Shown here piece by piece: positions 36,460-49,900 of a DNA stretch of 64,000 bases (its first letter is position 1; every line of letters starts with the position of its first letter). The notes below the pieces were generated by a model that saw only the letters and a program-made list of their open reading frames with translations, had not been told where the DNA came from and ran no database searches. Both the position numbers and the translations under genes were made by a program. Source of the stretch: Pyrrhosoma nymphula (Eukaryota > Arthropoda > Insecta > Odonata > Coenagrionidae); assembly GCA_963573305.1 (NCBI GenBank), contig OY754335.1, forward strand, positions 55,821,985 through 55,885,984, written 5' to 3'.

Positions 36460-39400
36460 TAGAGAATTTTTTCTCTTCAGTTGAAACTTCACTTAACCGG
36501 TAGATTACCCTGATAATCAAGGCAATAGTTAGGGAATAGAAGTTATCCTCATGATTAGTGGCGTCTTTGAAGCCCTCTTCACCCTTATTCTATGTTTTTG
36601 GTAAATACCTTGTTCGTAGTGCAAGTGGATAAGTAGTTTATTTTTTTAATTTTCATTTAGAACGAGACCAAAGTCACTGTATTTTATGTTTAGCGATGTT
36701 TCACTTAAACTACTCTAACCTCATCTGATAGCTATCGCGGATTTTTATAATGCTTAGCAAATGCTATCAACAATTTTTAAAATATGGTCATACATGTAAG
36801 ATAAGACACCATACAGCCGATTCGACCGCAAGCGAAGGAGCTCAGAGAAACATAGGAACAGTAAATTTTGGGGGGTTACTAGAAAACTTGTAAAATGGAA
36901 AACGCCTCCAAGAGAAAAAGTATGTGTCTAAGATCATTTAAGAAACACTACAAAAGAAATATCAGCATAAAAATGCTTCAATTATGCATGTGTAACTAGA
37001 ACACATTGGAGGCTTTTCGGGCTTTCTTCCGGGTACTTTCATTGTCTTAGACGACAGTTTCGACTCCGCGGATGCCTACATGTTCATATTGAAGGAGTAT
37101 CTACTTAGTAACTACCTTCCTGATGAAATGTGATGCTTCTGCGACACACTTTCGTACTTCTATAGCACAAGAAAAATGTGTACGGAAATGGTTATTAAGA
37201 CAAGTTGTATAATCCGGTCAAATGGACACATTTTAAAGTATCACATGAATTCGAACACATAGATCTAAGAAAACCACTTATGCTAAGACACTTTCGTCGG
37301 AGCATCATAAATGGAATAAAACTATCTGAAATTTAAGCCTTACACAAAATAAGGGATTGACTGAAGCCTATTAGCTTTCACGTGTATGTAAATGCTTTAA
37401 GTCGAGCTTCTGAAATAAAAATAGGACATTTCCGCAACTTTGAGGCACTAAGTAGAAGATTATCCACTACCGGTTCAATTAATTGGCGTCATCGAAACTA
37501 GGAAGTAGGATTTAGGTGATGGATAGAATAACCAATTGATCGAACTGATATGAAGAACTGAGTTGAACTTTCTATCATACGACCAAGGACTTGAGAATTT
37601 CCAATGCTCTCAGACTATAGATGCAACTTCCATTAACCATGCGGAAGCACTGTGTTACGTTGGAAGATTTCCTCAATCACCGAATCAATGACCTACCAAA
37701 AATGAGAAAAACTGGAAACGGAGAAAATAAAAATGTTAAAGACTTTAAATTACCAAAATGAAAGTCGGAAGACAGAGCAATATACAAGAAATATCTTAAA
37801 GGTAGAGTCGCATCCTCTGCATGCCTATTCTGAATCATACGCGTGAAAGAAAAGTAGAAAATCCCGTAAAAAACATATCACCCGGAAAACCCAGTTTATT
37901 TAAAGGAAATATTTTTATTTCCAAAAGTTCACCATAGGATTTACCTTTAACTTTGAATTGTTTTTAAGATCACAAAAAACTCTCATGAACTACCTATGAA
38001 TTATACTAGCAGACCAGTCTCTGTCTAGTGTGCTCTTGAGGTGAACTTGGTGTTTTTCTTTTTTTTTTGCACTACTCAAGTGGAAGCAGTGGGAAATGTG
38101 GCTAAATGAGTGTATATGTTTCCCAAAAATAAAAAAACATTGAGATTAATTTTTATTCCCCAAAACAGCAATTGGATTGTAACCTATTTCAGTGAACCCG
38201 GGAGTCCCGAGAAAGATAGCGGAAAACTAGCCGGCTATCGGGGACCCTAACGCACTGAAAGTGGACCCGGTAGTCCTGAAAAAAACTTTAGTCCCCGGAA
38301 TCTAACTAAATTTAAACTCTCAAAAAACCACGCTTATTTGCATTTTTATTTTGCTACTCAATTACTTCTCATGAGAAAATGAATTATATTATTTTAATAA
38401 CTCCGGGAATGCGAAGGAGGAATGAAAACATATCGATGCAATTATCCAAAACTGATTCAACATTGTACATGCGCCAGTTATGTCCAGATACATTCTTTTC
38501 TCAAGACTCGTGCTCCTATTAAACTATGTATTTCAAATTTCTCTTATTACAAAAACAAGGATACTATCACCTCAGGTTCAAGCGTAATTAGCTTCAATTG
38601 AATTTAGCTTGTTGTCAAATGGTCATTTACTGATCAATACCGTAAAATTCGGTTTATATCATCAATGAAAATAATTCGGGCTAAAATGATCCAATTACAT
38701 TTGGTCATTTAGAATCAAATGACACTATGTTGACCAAATTTCCTGCGAATTCACCTCAGTAATATTATTCACATCGTGACCTCAAAGTAGTAAAGGGCTG
38801 CATTCCTTGTATAAGTCCGTAAGTAAGCGGTCACCAGAGGGCCCACAGCAGCACCGGATAAGGCAAAATATTTCTCGAGAATCACCAAGAGTTACTTTTA
38901 GTGATAGCTTATTGAAGTCACATATACCGTCACGGTGGAAGGATAAAAACAATAGCTACAATTCCGCAGTGGCTCTTGAGTGAAAGTTAAACTCCAAAAC
39001 CGTCTGTTGACAGATACATGGATTCCAATTCTCGAGGAGTAAACCATCACTTCGCAAGGTAAATTAATGCCTCAGCCGTCACACCCGTGTTTTTCTCAAA
39101 ACAGCCTGACGCCAGGAAGTCTTTAATGAGGTTAAAACGACATTTAAGTTAGAAGCTATTTAATTGCGAAAAAAATATTTTTGCTTGAAAGCGATTCTCT
39201 AATTAGAAGTAGCTTTCGCTGGATATCCCTACAAGGAGTGTTCGAAATCGCTGTTGCAGTTCCTAATCCACCTGCTTCATATTAACAAAGGCACGCATAA
39301 TAGAATATACTGGTTAATTACAAAGGGGGAAAAATGGTTCAGCGTTTGCTTTCAAGCATATACAGAAACAGTACCTACGCACAAAGTTTGAGATTAATTA

Positions 39401-40190
39401 CTCATAACAATGCCGCTTCAGTTACGACAATTTGGGAAAATATTTTTAGCGTTAGTGCGCTATTGATATATTTTAGCATTGCGCAAAATATTATCATTTA
39501 AATATAAATTATACCTTCAGTTTACAATAATTTATTTGGGGCGGAGGTAATAATTAAGAAAGCATTAAAAATAAGTTGTAAAAATGCGAAATTTCTTCGT
39601 AAAATTGGAACCATCTGCAAGCCGTACCAAAAACGAATGGTTTGATAACATTACAACATATAATTTAGTATCTGGACCATAATTTAATCATTAAATTTAA
39701 AATTCAATTCACAGAAAGGAAGTATAGCTGCTTTCTGGGAATACCAGCTAAAGAAACGCCAATAGTTTCATTATCGAATTAAAATTTTATCAATGCTCCC
39801 AAAGAGCAGTGAAGTTATTTTAAGGATAAGGATTGTTCCATTATTAATGCTGAAAATGCAGAAAAACCAACACACTCTCTTCAAATCCTGCAAACAGACT
39901 CGTTTAATGCACCAATTTTTCATCCAGAAATTTATTCGAACACATTGAAGGGCATAAATCATTCTCCAATTACCTTTGCGATGGCATACTGTTACCCAAA
40001 GGTGCGATTTCTCATTGAAAGATACGTCGGAAGCTAGAATATTACAAGAGTGCACCGACGCAACCAACGCCATTTGTCAAACTGAATCGATTGAGCGGTC
40101 ATCTTAGTCACTTTCGCGTCATTTTCGAGTCATCTGAGCCGCAAGACCTGTTTTTCTATAGCGCCCCACCCAATCATCAACCCGCCGTAG
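36460..40190. other. Intergenic stretch upstream of gene B
   Basis: No gene recognised. A short GC-rich imperfect repeat (GACCCGGTAGTCC and GAACCCGGGAGTCC) lies at 38190-38300. The remainder is AT-rich without visible repeat boundaries. Confidence 0.45.
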
Positions 40191-40199
40191 GGCGCCCTC

Positions 40200-40692
40200 T
40201 TGCTCTAGTAGGTGAAAGATGTCCGATAAAAGAGAATGCTTCACCTGAACCGATTCCTTAAAGAGCCGTTCCCCTCCCAGTCTTTTCGCGGGAAAAAAAG
40301 AAACCACCTTTCTCTCTCTCTCTCACCAGCGAACAAGATTCATGTCTACTGCCCACCGGAGGAGAGTGGGAATCACTCGCATGGGAGGTTTCAACGTGAT
40401 CGCACACACAAGACGAGAGAAAAACCTTCTCTCCGCAACATCTCCCTCCTCTTTCACTCCCTGAGATCACGGTGAAAGGTAAGGTGTGGATCCCAAGCCC
40501 AGCGGAGAGAGAGAGAGACGCCGCTGTCCAAGAAGACTACAGTTTTTTTTAATTTACCGACAGGATAAGGTCTGCTCTTTAAGTTTCCCGCGTCTCCTAA
40601 AGATCAGATGTTCCCCGAGCCTCTACAGTACGCCGCGTGTTTTTAAATACTCTGGGACTCCAGCATCGACGGTGTTGGAAAAATCTAAAAGG
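40200..40692 (+). promoter_or_regulatory. Putative promoter/5' UTR of gene B
   Basis: This stretch is richer in GC than its surroundings and has a (TC)n run at 40313-40325. A TATA-like ttttaaatac at 40641-40650 lies about 45 bp before the start codon. The frame is open from 40486, so a longer 5' UTR is equally possible. I found no convincing kB-type site. Confidence 0.3.
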
Positions 40693-40977
40693 ATGAACCC
40701 GAGGCTTTCCATCCTCCTGTGGGCTCTGGTCCTCAGTGTGACCTCAGCCCACGAGTACACTGTCTTCCATCAGCAAACCAGCTGGAACCCGCAGAAGTTC
40801 ACGCAGAACATATACGAGAGCGCCATCGATGAGTTTACTTCCTTACCAGTGCCGGCGTTGACTCAAGTGTTCGATTCACCCACGGAGGAGAGCGAGCAGA
40901 ACTCGGTGGGAGAGAAGATCAACGAACAGTGCACGCTTTACAAGGCAAGGTTGACGCAGAAAGAACTCTACTTTCAG
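40693..40977 (+). CDS. Gene B coding exon 1 (signal peptide, N-terminal segment)
   Basis: 95 codons, ending in phase 0 at CAG|gtaatc. The frame is open further upstream (from 40486), but the ATG at 40693 directly precedes a clear signal peptide (LSILLWALVLSVTSA), so the upstream part is taken as 5' UTR. The end, LTQKELYFQ, aligns with gene A exon 1. Confidence 0.85.
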
Positions 40978-43900
40978 GTAATCACTTATCTACTTCCTAT
41001 CTTTCAAAGCTTATATTTTTCTCAACTATTTTGCACTTCGTATACCCTGTTTTATAATTCTATTGAACTGTAAATATTCGATGATGTTGGTTTCGTGTTA
41101 ATGAGATGATAACAGCTAATTTTGGTTCCGTAAATTACATTAGACTACTGGTTACTTGGCTTGAGTGCCATCAGTGTGTGAAAAAATCTACATTGGTTAT
41201 TATTACGAGAAAAAGTTGAAGCAGAGATTATAAAACCATGTCTTTGGCCCACGGGCTTGAATTATTCTCCTGAATCGAGTATGTAATTCGAGAATGTATG
41301 TAGGGATTCGGTTCCATTGTTTTATATTGTCTCTAAAACTTTCAGACAATACTAAATGTTTTCAGCATTACTTTTGCTGTATCTGCTGATGAATAAAATG
41401 TTTTTGATATAACTTCTTCACGTTCTGTACAAATGAATGCTGTGTGATTTCGGCGGTCGATGTGGTGAACAGGAGGATTTAAATATTTTTTACTGTCTTA
41501 TTCTTAATAGCTTCATTGAAAATGGCGTTTTTGGGTATCTTTTCCGTGATATATTTATTGTGCATATTTCCCTTTTTCGATATAAATATATGGACGGTAC
41601 TATGTGCAAATTTCTTATTTCAAGTTATGAATGTGATATCTGGTGCATTTTATATTATTATTCAAGGATTAAATTCAACAGATTCAGGCGAGATATAGTG
41701 GAAGTTCTTCATAATGTAAGAGAAACAATTTGAGAGAAACGCATTGTACGCAATAAACCATTTTTTGGAAAAGTGCAATTGTTTCTCTTACATTATTCAA
41801 GGATTATTCATATTTTCAAAACCTAAAATTTAACAAACTGCTTCACACCTACAAAAGTGTTTACATTACGTATAACACGAAAAAACTTTGTCGATCAACA
41901 ACCACTAGGTTCTTTTCGGGCCTGTTTTGCACAAGGCATATGCTTGAGTGAGTGAATGTGTGAACATATGAGCTAACACATGGAGATCTCGCGAAATAAT
42001 TTTCAGAACACGGGCTATTTTATGGACATTGGTTCGCGATTTCTTTATGTTTACCAGATGCAATTTTGAGGGAGCATCTGTTGAAACATCTGCTGGAGGA
42101 AGAGAACATCTCTAGCAAACAGGCATTAATGGAGAAAAAAAACCCAGGAACGAAAGACTTCCTATGGGTAGTCATAATTCCGTCCACTACACTCAAGTAC
42201 TTATTAAACGACTCAGAAATTTAGAACGTGTTAGAAATGCCAAATTACATCGACACAAATGGGAAATTTTCCAAATTCAGTTGAGTTATTCATCAGTTTA
42301 GATCAATCTAATGGTAAATTAATACAAACGTCCACTCATGATAACTATCTAAAGATTATATTGCCATAATAAAATAGTTTTTCGGCATAAGAACCTATCA
42401 CAGCGTTTCACAAATTCATAACTGTTTATGGAGAGCTGAGGGGACGGTTGGATTAAGATTGTTTGAATAGTAAATCACGAACCCTATTATCACTGCTCGA
42501 GAAGATTAATAAATGCTAATTCACTAACGAAAAAGTAACAGGTTAAATGTAATTAAAAATCATTGCATGTAAATACGGCCTAAACGCTCTCTTTTCCTTC
42601 ACCTTACTGCCGGTATATAAATTTCACTAGATAAAACAAATGATGAAAATATAATACAGAAAGATATATGATAAAATATCATCCCCTCATTATTTATTCT
42701 ATCACTGCAAGTTAATCTTTTATTTCCAATTTGTTCCGCCAAAAAATGATTGGATGCTTATGCTCACAACAGTAGCTTTTTGCTCATAATTGGAAGAAAT
42801 AACTTGAAATTTCTCTTCATTATGAAATGCTCATCTTGCTCCAAATTCCTAATCTCCATTGAATGATAGCGTTGCGATAGACACGATTCGATCTTGAGGA
42901 TATTTGCCTCACTAAATGAGGCAAAAATCATCTAATCTAATGGGTAATTGGAAAATATTAGGGGATAAATTTTCGCAGATTCTCAGCACTGCCATTAAAA
43001 ATCCCTGTTCCGATCTCCAAATATCCCGCTAATACATATTTGTTTTAAAAGTGACCGGTAAAAGTTTATTTCTGGAGTGTAATTATTAGTCTCCCTCCAC
43101 CTGCTTTTAAATGCCCAGAATATAGGGACACGGAACAGTAACAATAACTTTGTAAGCTCCACAAAAAATATTAATTGGTACAACCAGTTTCGCCAGTTAC
43201 GGCATCTTCAGGTATACACAATAAATATTTTTTGTGTAGCTTACAAAGTTATTGTTACTGTTCATGATGCAGTGGTTCCACCGAGCAATGCCGGAAAATA
43301 TTGAGTTTATAGGGACACGAATTGAGAAACGAGATGGGAGGCATATATGTTAAGGAAAAAAACGTCCATTATTACGGCCGTTCCCACGATCCCAACCACC
43401 CATATCCAGCAAGTACAACTTTTTTTACAGAGATAAAATAAGCTGACAGCTTCATTCTATTTTTTTGTCCCATCGAAAGGGAAATCGTAATGCACATAAA
43501 AGTACTCCTCCCTACGTTACAGGCCGCCTTCCATTCGCTCTTGTGCTCTAATTACTTCGTAACACTACAGCGCACTTGCCTTCCAATCGTTACAGATCCT
43601 GAGCACTAGGCAACGCACTTCAAAACAGATCGGGAGCAAAGTTGATGTGCGCTAAACAACAAAAGATCGTCCATTATTCCATCCGCGATTGTTATCATGT
43701 TTGTTGATTTTCAGTAAAGGCGTCAAACGTGCATACTGTGAAGTTTTTATTACACTGAGAAAAAAATATTCCGTTTTTAAATACTTATTTTGCACGTATT
43801 CAACAACTTTAAACTAAAATTCGGTCGTTACAGTTGTTCACTCACAGAATGCTACCTAATGGCAGGTTAAAAAATATTTTTCCAGCGCACATTGTTCCAT

Positions 43901-46900
43901 TCAGCATCGTTCGTGCGCGCTCAAGTGCGCTAACTTCAACACCTTCAATGGAATGCTCCCATAGTATGCCAGTGAAACTTGGGTATGCCAGGATAAGCAT
44001 AGGAGTACGCTGAATGCAGTGGGTATGGGGTATCTGAGAAGTGTCTGCGGTAAAAGTTGAAGGGATAGAATTAGGAATGAGTGGGGGATGAAGGGATTTG
44101 GAATAGATGCTCCACTAATGCTTCATTGGTTTCGCCATGTTGAGAGAATGGATGAAAGTCAAATGACTAAACATACATATGATTGGGGAATGAATGGTGA
44201 GAGAGGAAGGGGTAGAACGAGAAAGTCAGGGGTGAATGCGGCGGAAGAGACTCTAAAGAGGAGCAATATTATGAGTCTTATGTACGAGACAGCGTGTATG
44301 AAGAAATGCACGAATGTGGCAGAAGCAAAGGAGGTTTGCAATGCTAGGGCAGTATGGAGGAAACTATCAAAATCTAAGCCAGTTTTCTAGGTCTAATGCC
44401 GAGAATTAAGCTCTTTCGACTATGCCTACCACGAGAAGGGAAATACAACGAAAAAAAACCGATGTCAATTTCAAGAAAGAGAGAAGTGTCTCCCAAGTCC
44501 GCAATGCATGAAGAAGGCGTCACTTTTTTCTCCTTTTGCGTCTCGGATAAAAATTGCTTTATTAAACTCGATCAGGTACGTACAACGCAGCGTCGTATAC
44601 ACGTGAGACTCGCTCAGAGTCTCCCGGGGTGTTAGGCGCGGCTCGAAGAGAGCGAGAGAGAAAATTTGTCAGGGAACCCGACGGAGAAATGCTCGCCTGC
44701 CTTCCCTATTCTTTATTTTGGCAAAACAAAAGCACCCCGAGGTGGCGCTTATGCATACACGTAATTACTCGAGCATTTTCGGTGGCGATAAAAACGTATG
44801 GATACGTCCCCTTTCGTTCACACACCCTAATAATCATGTGTTATATAGTTTCGTGGGTGATTAGTTAATTTGTCAATACTCTGACGACCATGACAATTGT
44901 TTTAATGGATTATCTGCACAGTGTCCCTTGTAAGCACCTCAAATCAAGCAGTAATTCATTCTTCAATTCAGAATACTTTCTCCCTCTCATCATTCCATTA
45001 AAAATGTGAGCTTAATCTCTCTATTCCTTCTTCACCAAATATTCTCTAGTCACCATCGCTCTCTCTATAGTCACTAAGTTCTCTTAGTTCTATAATTTAA
45101 ACCTCCGATTACCTGCTTCATCAGCTTACTTTCTCCTAATTTCTATCATCAACTTCCTCTCTTCTTCTCCTACCATGTCTTTCAGTATGTTTTTCTCCAT
45201 TAATCTTCCCTATTCTTTCCTTAAGTCACATCTCAAAGACCTTTCTTCTCTCCTCCAAATTTCAACACCATAATCACAGCTCCCTTACCTTTCCCCGATA
45301 CATTACCACGGATTCCTGTCACGAGTTCGATTCCTGTTCCAGAAAATGTCCTTATTACGATGGCAAACACTTTTCTTCCAGCCAAAACACAGAAAAAATA
45401 GTCAACGACTCTTCAAACCTTCCAGTTCAGTTACATTTATTTGAAAACAATTTTCCCATTAAAACGTAACAGAAAGCCTAGAAGGAACCGGTTTTTTCAT
45501 CAACTGATCAATCGGCGTCCTATTTCTTTTACTTAGCGCACCTACGACACCTAGCTGTTGGCACTCAAATGCATACATTTTCGAGCTTTTCTTCTCACAT
45601 GTGCGTACCCAACATTTTTTTCCCTTCCGGTGGAGATCTCTCAACAACATCCCGACTCGTTTTTTTTTTTTTTACAAGTCGACCTACATTCGACGGGGCG
45701 GACGGGGCAGGGGCAGGGAACGGTTTTCTCAAAGAGCGCCTCGGAATTGGGAAAGTGAGCGTGATTGTGCTGGCTCTTGGTCCGACGAAGTAAAGGGTGG
45801 GGCAGAGCACGCAATTGAAAAGGGGAAGCGAAAGAAAACAGCGGAACACACTCTTACAAAACTCTTCACATATAGTTGAAAGTATGGGCTCTTTTGGGGA
45901 TTGGTTTCCAGTGTGAATCCCATAAGGCAGGAGGTGCGATGTAGTCAATAGCAGCGGGAAAATAAACAAAACGATATGTTGACTACTATAGTACCACTAA
46001 CACAAGGTAGGTCGTGGCTCATCGCTTGGGTCGAACGCTGAGACGAAGTTTGGATTACGTCAAGCACTACCTATGTACGGATCGCAATGTGTGTTTGATA
46101 CTTGTGTGGTTTTTGGAGTCTTCAGGAATGCGAGGAAACATATGATGCTAGAGAAGTTTTTAAGATATCCCACTGATACATCTACACGGGAAAAGCAAGT
46201 CCAGTGTTTGCTGAAGTTGGAGTCGTTGCTAACAACTAAATTATCCAAATTATCGGAGCTTACATTCATCATTCCCATTCTAATTCTCGTGTAGCCTGCT
46301 GTTCGCGTTATCCGGATGACGTCATGTGCAGAACGGACTCATTTGTCACGGGAACATCCTACCTTTAGTAGTAGTACTATGCTGTCTAGTAACTACAAAT
46401 CTAGGAGTCTTTCAATATGCAAACATTATCCCCATGAGGAGGTTCCGCTACGACTGTGCGAGTCAAAATAAATACTGAATTCCACCTTTTCGTTCGTGAT
46501 GTTTAAAAATATTGCTTTTACTGATGATGGTTCTTAAATATTTGGAAAAAAATATTAAGGTATTAAATATGCAGATTATACGACTTCATATTATATTTTT
46601 AACGAATACATTTTTCGGTCCATACAAGCAGACTGCAGCGCCATTTATATTGAGTGAACGTATTTCGACTTGAGTTCTTGATTGAATACAGGTTAATCTA
46701 AGGTGGATTGGTGCTTTCACTTCATATTCATTCAAATCCCTAGGAGTATCTGCTTTGTAAGAACAGTTTTTCGCGAAAATGCCACTTATATTAAATAGAG
46801 AAATATTATTTTTTTACCCATGTTTCACACAATGTACTTTCAAATTTAATTTGCGGAAAAAGTAGCGTGGAAAGGCAGGATTTTGTTATTTATATCAAAC

Positions 46901-49900
46901 AAGGATAACTTTTTTCTAATAGTAAGCAGAATATGAATTAAATGACATTTAGATTATTTTACGGAGGAACTACCTTGAGTAACTTCCTTGTATTTAGCGC
47001 GGTGCAGGTTATGCTTCCCGACATTGCCATCGAAGCGAGCACGTGGAGCGTAAGTTTGGCAACAGCCTTGCCTATAAGGCCCATACAGCCAACGTCATGT
47101 GGAATACGCTCAATAGAACAGAATGATAGGTACATGACGCGGGAGGACAGATAGCGTTACGGCTGTTTCACAAGAGGCATCTCACAGCGCAACATCATCA
47201 GTTCGCGCAGCCATGGGTGTAACATGTTGTGTGCACAAAAGGGTTAAAAAATTACAAGGTGCTGACGAACCAGAAATCTTTTAGAGCATTTCATCCACAG
47301 AACAGTCACGAGAAATGAAAGTCATTCGTATTTACGGAGTGAATATTCGAGCGTAACAATGTCTATCTCGTAAAACATTGGATTCCATTTTGAAGGAGGG
47401 ATGGATTTAGATGAGACAACGGCTATTAATACGGCATTATTTGCGGTTGTAATGCTTATGGGGCTGCATAAATTGTGGTGAGAAGTAGGCGAAGAAAATT
47501 GAGAGTATCTGATCAAAATTTCGAGAATGAAAGCACAAAAGTTTTTGGGGAAGCTGTTTTCAATGAAGTAAATAATGAATTCGCCGCCTTACTAGCAATT
47601 TAATATATAACATTATGCTAAGAATCTATTTAACAGAATGCAAATGCACGATGCTTCGCATTTATCTTCGCATCAGAATGCGCAAGAAAATGCATCGTGT
47701 TAAACAGCTTTCAAATAGTGACAGTGTGGGTATTATATGGATCTCATCTATCATTTAGCAACAATTAAGAATTTGCATCCATCTTCATGTAATATTATCC
47801 TCATTATGATATCAAAACAAAACTTTATCAATGCCAGCATGAAATAACGGTTATCTGATATTCTTCCTTGAGAACCCATTAAAAAACCATTGAAGGTGAT
47901 GCTTTCAATAGACCTACCCACTCGAAATTGCGACTGGACATCTCTCTATTCATCAGAAGTAGTACTGCGATGGCTTATGTCATTTTGCGCATACTGCCTG
48001 CCACTTGAAAAAAGGGTGAATAGAACTTGGAACGAATGGTTTAAGATCGCCCTTCCGAATTTGTACCGGGTCTCAACGATGCTGAACTTCGCTTTGATCG
48101 CAAACCGGTGTTTCCACCGTGGCGGGCCGTTGCCCTCAAAGCCAAAGGGAATAATACTTCGCATCGAAATGCCCCACGCAAGATGACTTTTCGTGTGGTA
48201 GACAAGGACGCCGAAAGGAAAAATGAGTCGCCCTCATAAACCCGTTCTTCCGCTACCCTTCCAGCTATCAAGTGGCTACGAGGACGTGGGCGGCCGGCCG
48301 GGCGGTCGGCTTGTTGCTTCAAAACATTATTTTTTCGGGCAAGAGGCGTCTAGATGACGGGGAGTGGTTTGTGAAGAGAAAGGTGGAGCGCAGAGGAGGT
48401 AGTAGAAAGGGATCGACTTGGTCGAGCCGAGAAGAAAGTAAGAGTTCTATTGAAGGCAAAGGAAAGCGAGAGGGGATGAGGATTTCTTCCACGCCGCTCA
48501 AAATCATTAAGGACGACGTCACCAGATTGGAAGGTCGTTAAGGCATGGGAAGGTAAAGATAAAACTTACCGAGAGAATACGGAAGTAACATCTGCACTGA
48601 AGTGAAGGAAAATACAAAAGATGACTGTCACAGTTCGAGTGAATGGTGAAATTTTCTGTTTGCTTGCCAGTCGGTTTGAAATACCAGAAGGGATAGAGAA
48701 ACACAGCAAGTTTTGTCCCACTTTAAGAACTTTGAACAAAAAGAGTGACACATCGACTTTTGAACATAATCCATTCTTGTCCACGGTTCGTATCTCGAAA
48801 AATTCGTGGCTCAAAAAATTCGTAACTCCAAAAATTCGTAACTCGAAAAGTGTGTAACTCGAATAGTTCGTATTTTGAAACTTAGTTTTCCATTTAAGTT
48901 ATGGGAAATCAATCCGAAACAAATTTAAGAAATTTAGGAAAATTTTAGAATGCATGTTTTTCTCGGGTTTCCTACACCTATTGCCATTCGCAGTAAGTAG
49001 TTTGTTATGCGCTGCATAAGAAAAGCGTCCGAAGCGTCGCATTTTGAAAATACGTTCGTTAACTAGAGGCCAACGCGGAATATGAAAAACGTTCGTGTCT
49101 CGAAAAGTTCGTATGTTGAGCGGTTTGTAAGTCGAGGTAACACTGTATTAAAAGCCCCTCTCATAATTATTTTTAACAATTTTTTTCAACTATGGTATTT
49201 TCGGGATTACGATGACCGCTTCCTTTCAATGCTCAGATTGTTTATAATGTATGCACCTGTATTTTTCTTGATCTAAAAATTCAACAACGTGAAACTTAAT
49301 TGTTCGCTCATAAAAAGCAAGATGAAAAAACTACTACGCACCATAAAAAGTAATTGAAGCTGAAAAAGGTAAGAGCGTTGTAAGGTCGTAAGATCGGGAA
49401 ACTACTTTGAATGGGAGAAATTTAATATTAAGGAACAAATCAAGTTTTTTGAGAAAACGGTAAATTCCGTGTACTAATTACTCAAAACTCAAATGTATTT
49501 ATACACGCACTATTTATATTGCCTTTGTTACTCATTATATGTAAGCCTTTAAAATGTTTTCTCAACCTTTGATACGCCGACAACGATATGTTTAACGTTT
49601 AACCCTCATTTGCTCCTTTTTTTCTGACAGTACATACGCTACAAGACCGAGATTCCGGACCTCAAAGAGTTCACGCTGTGCATATGGATGAGATCGAATA
49701 ATCTATCGAACGACCACACGATCCTCTCCTACGCCGGTGAGTGAACACACGCCTTTGGATCTGCATAATGATGTTGACCCCTCCACATCTCTACTCTCGA
49801 AACTTTTCGCAAGTGGCGATCGTTGAGCCGTGTTTGATGGCCTCACGGTCGAATTCCTTCCTCTCAATACTATCCCATCTCCTCTCCTCCCTCGTTTTCC

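Larger units (their letters stand above)
40978..49630 (+). other. Gene B intron 1
   Basis: GT-AG intron of 8653 bp. It contains a 20-bp inverted repeat (41711-41796), a Penelope-like insertion with target duplication (43133-43307), LINE tails on the plus strand (43965-44395) and minus strand (44935-45330), a poly-T run near 45661, and a pogo-like end (48785-49145). GC-richer patches at 45700-45850 and 48040-48540 hold no recognisable exon. Confidence 0.75.

Noticed and set aside
40365..40380. kB-like site (GTGGGAATCACTCG) upstream of gene B, which would fit immune induction
   Set aside because: It misses key positions of the consensus and occurs alone; not enough support.
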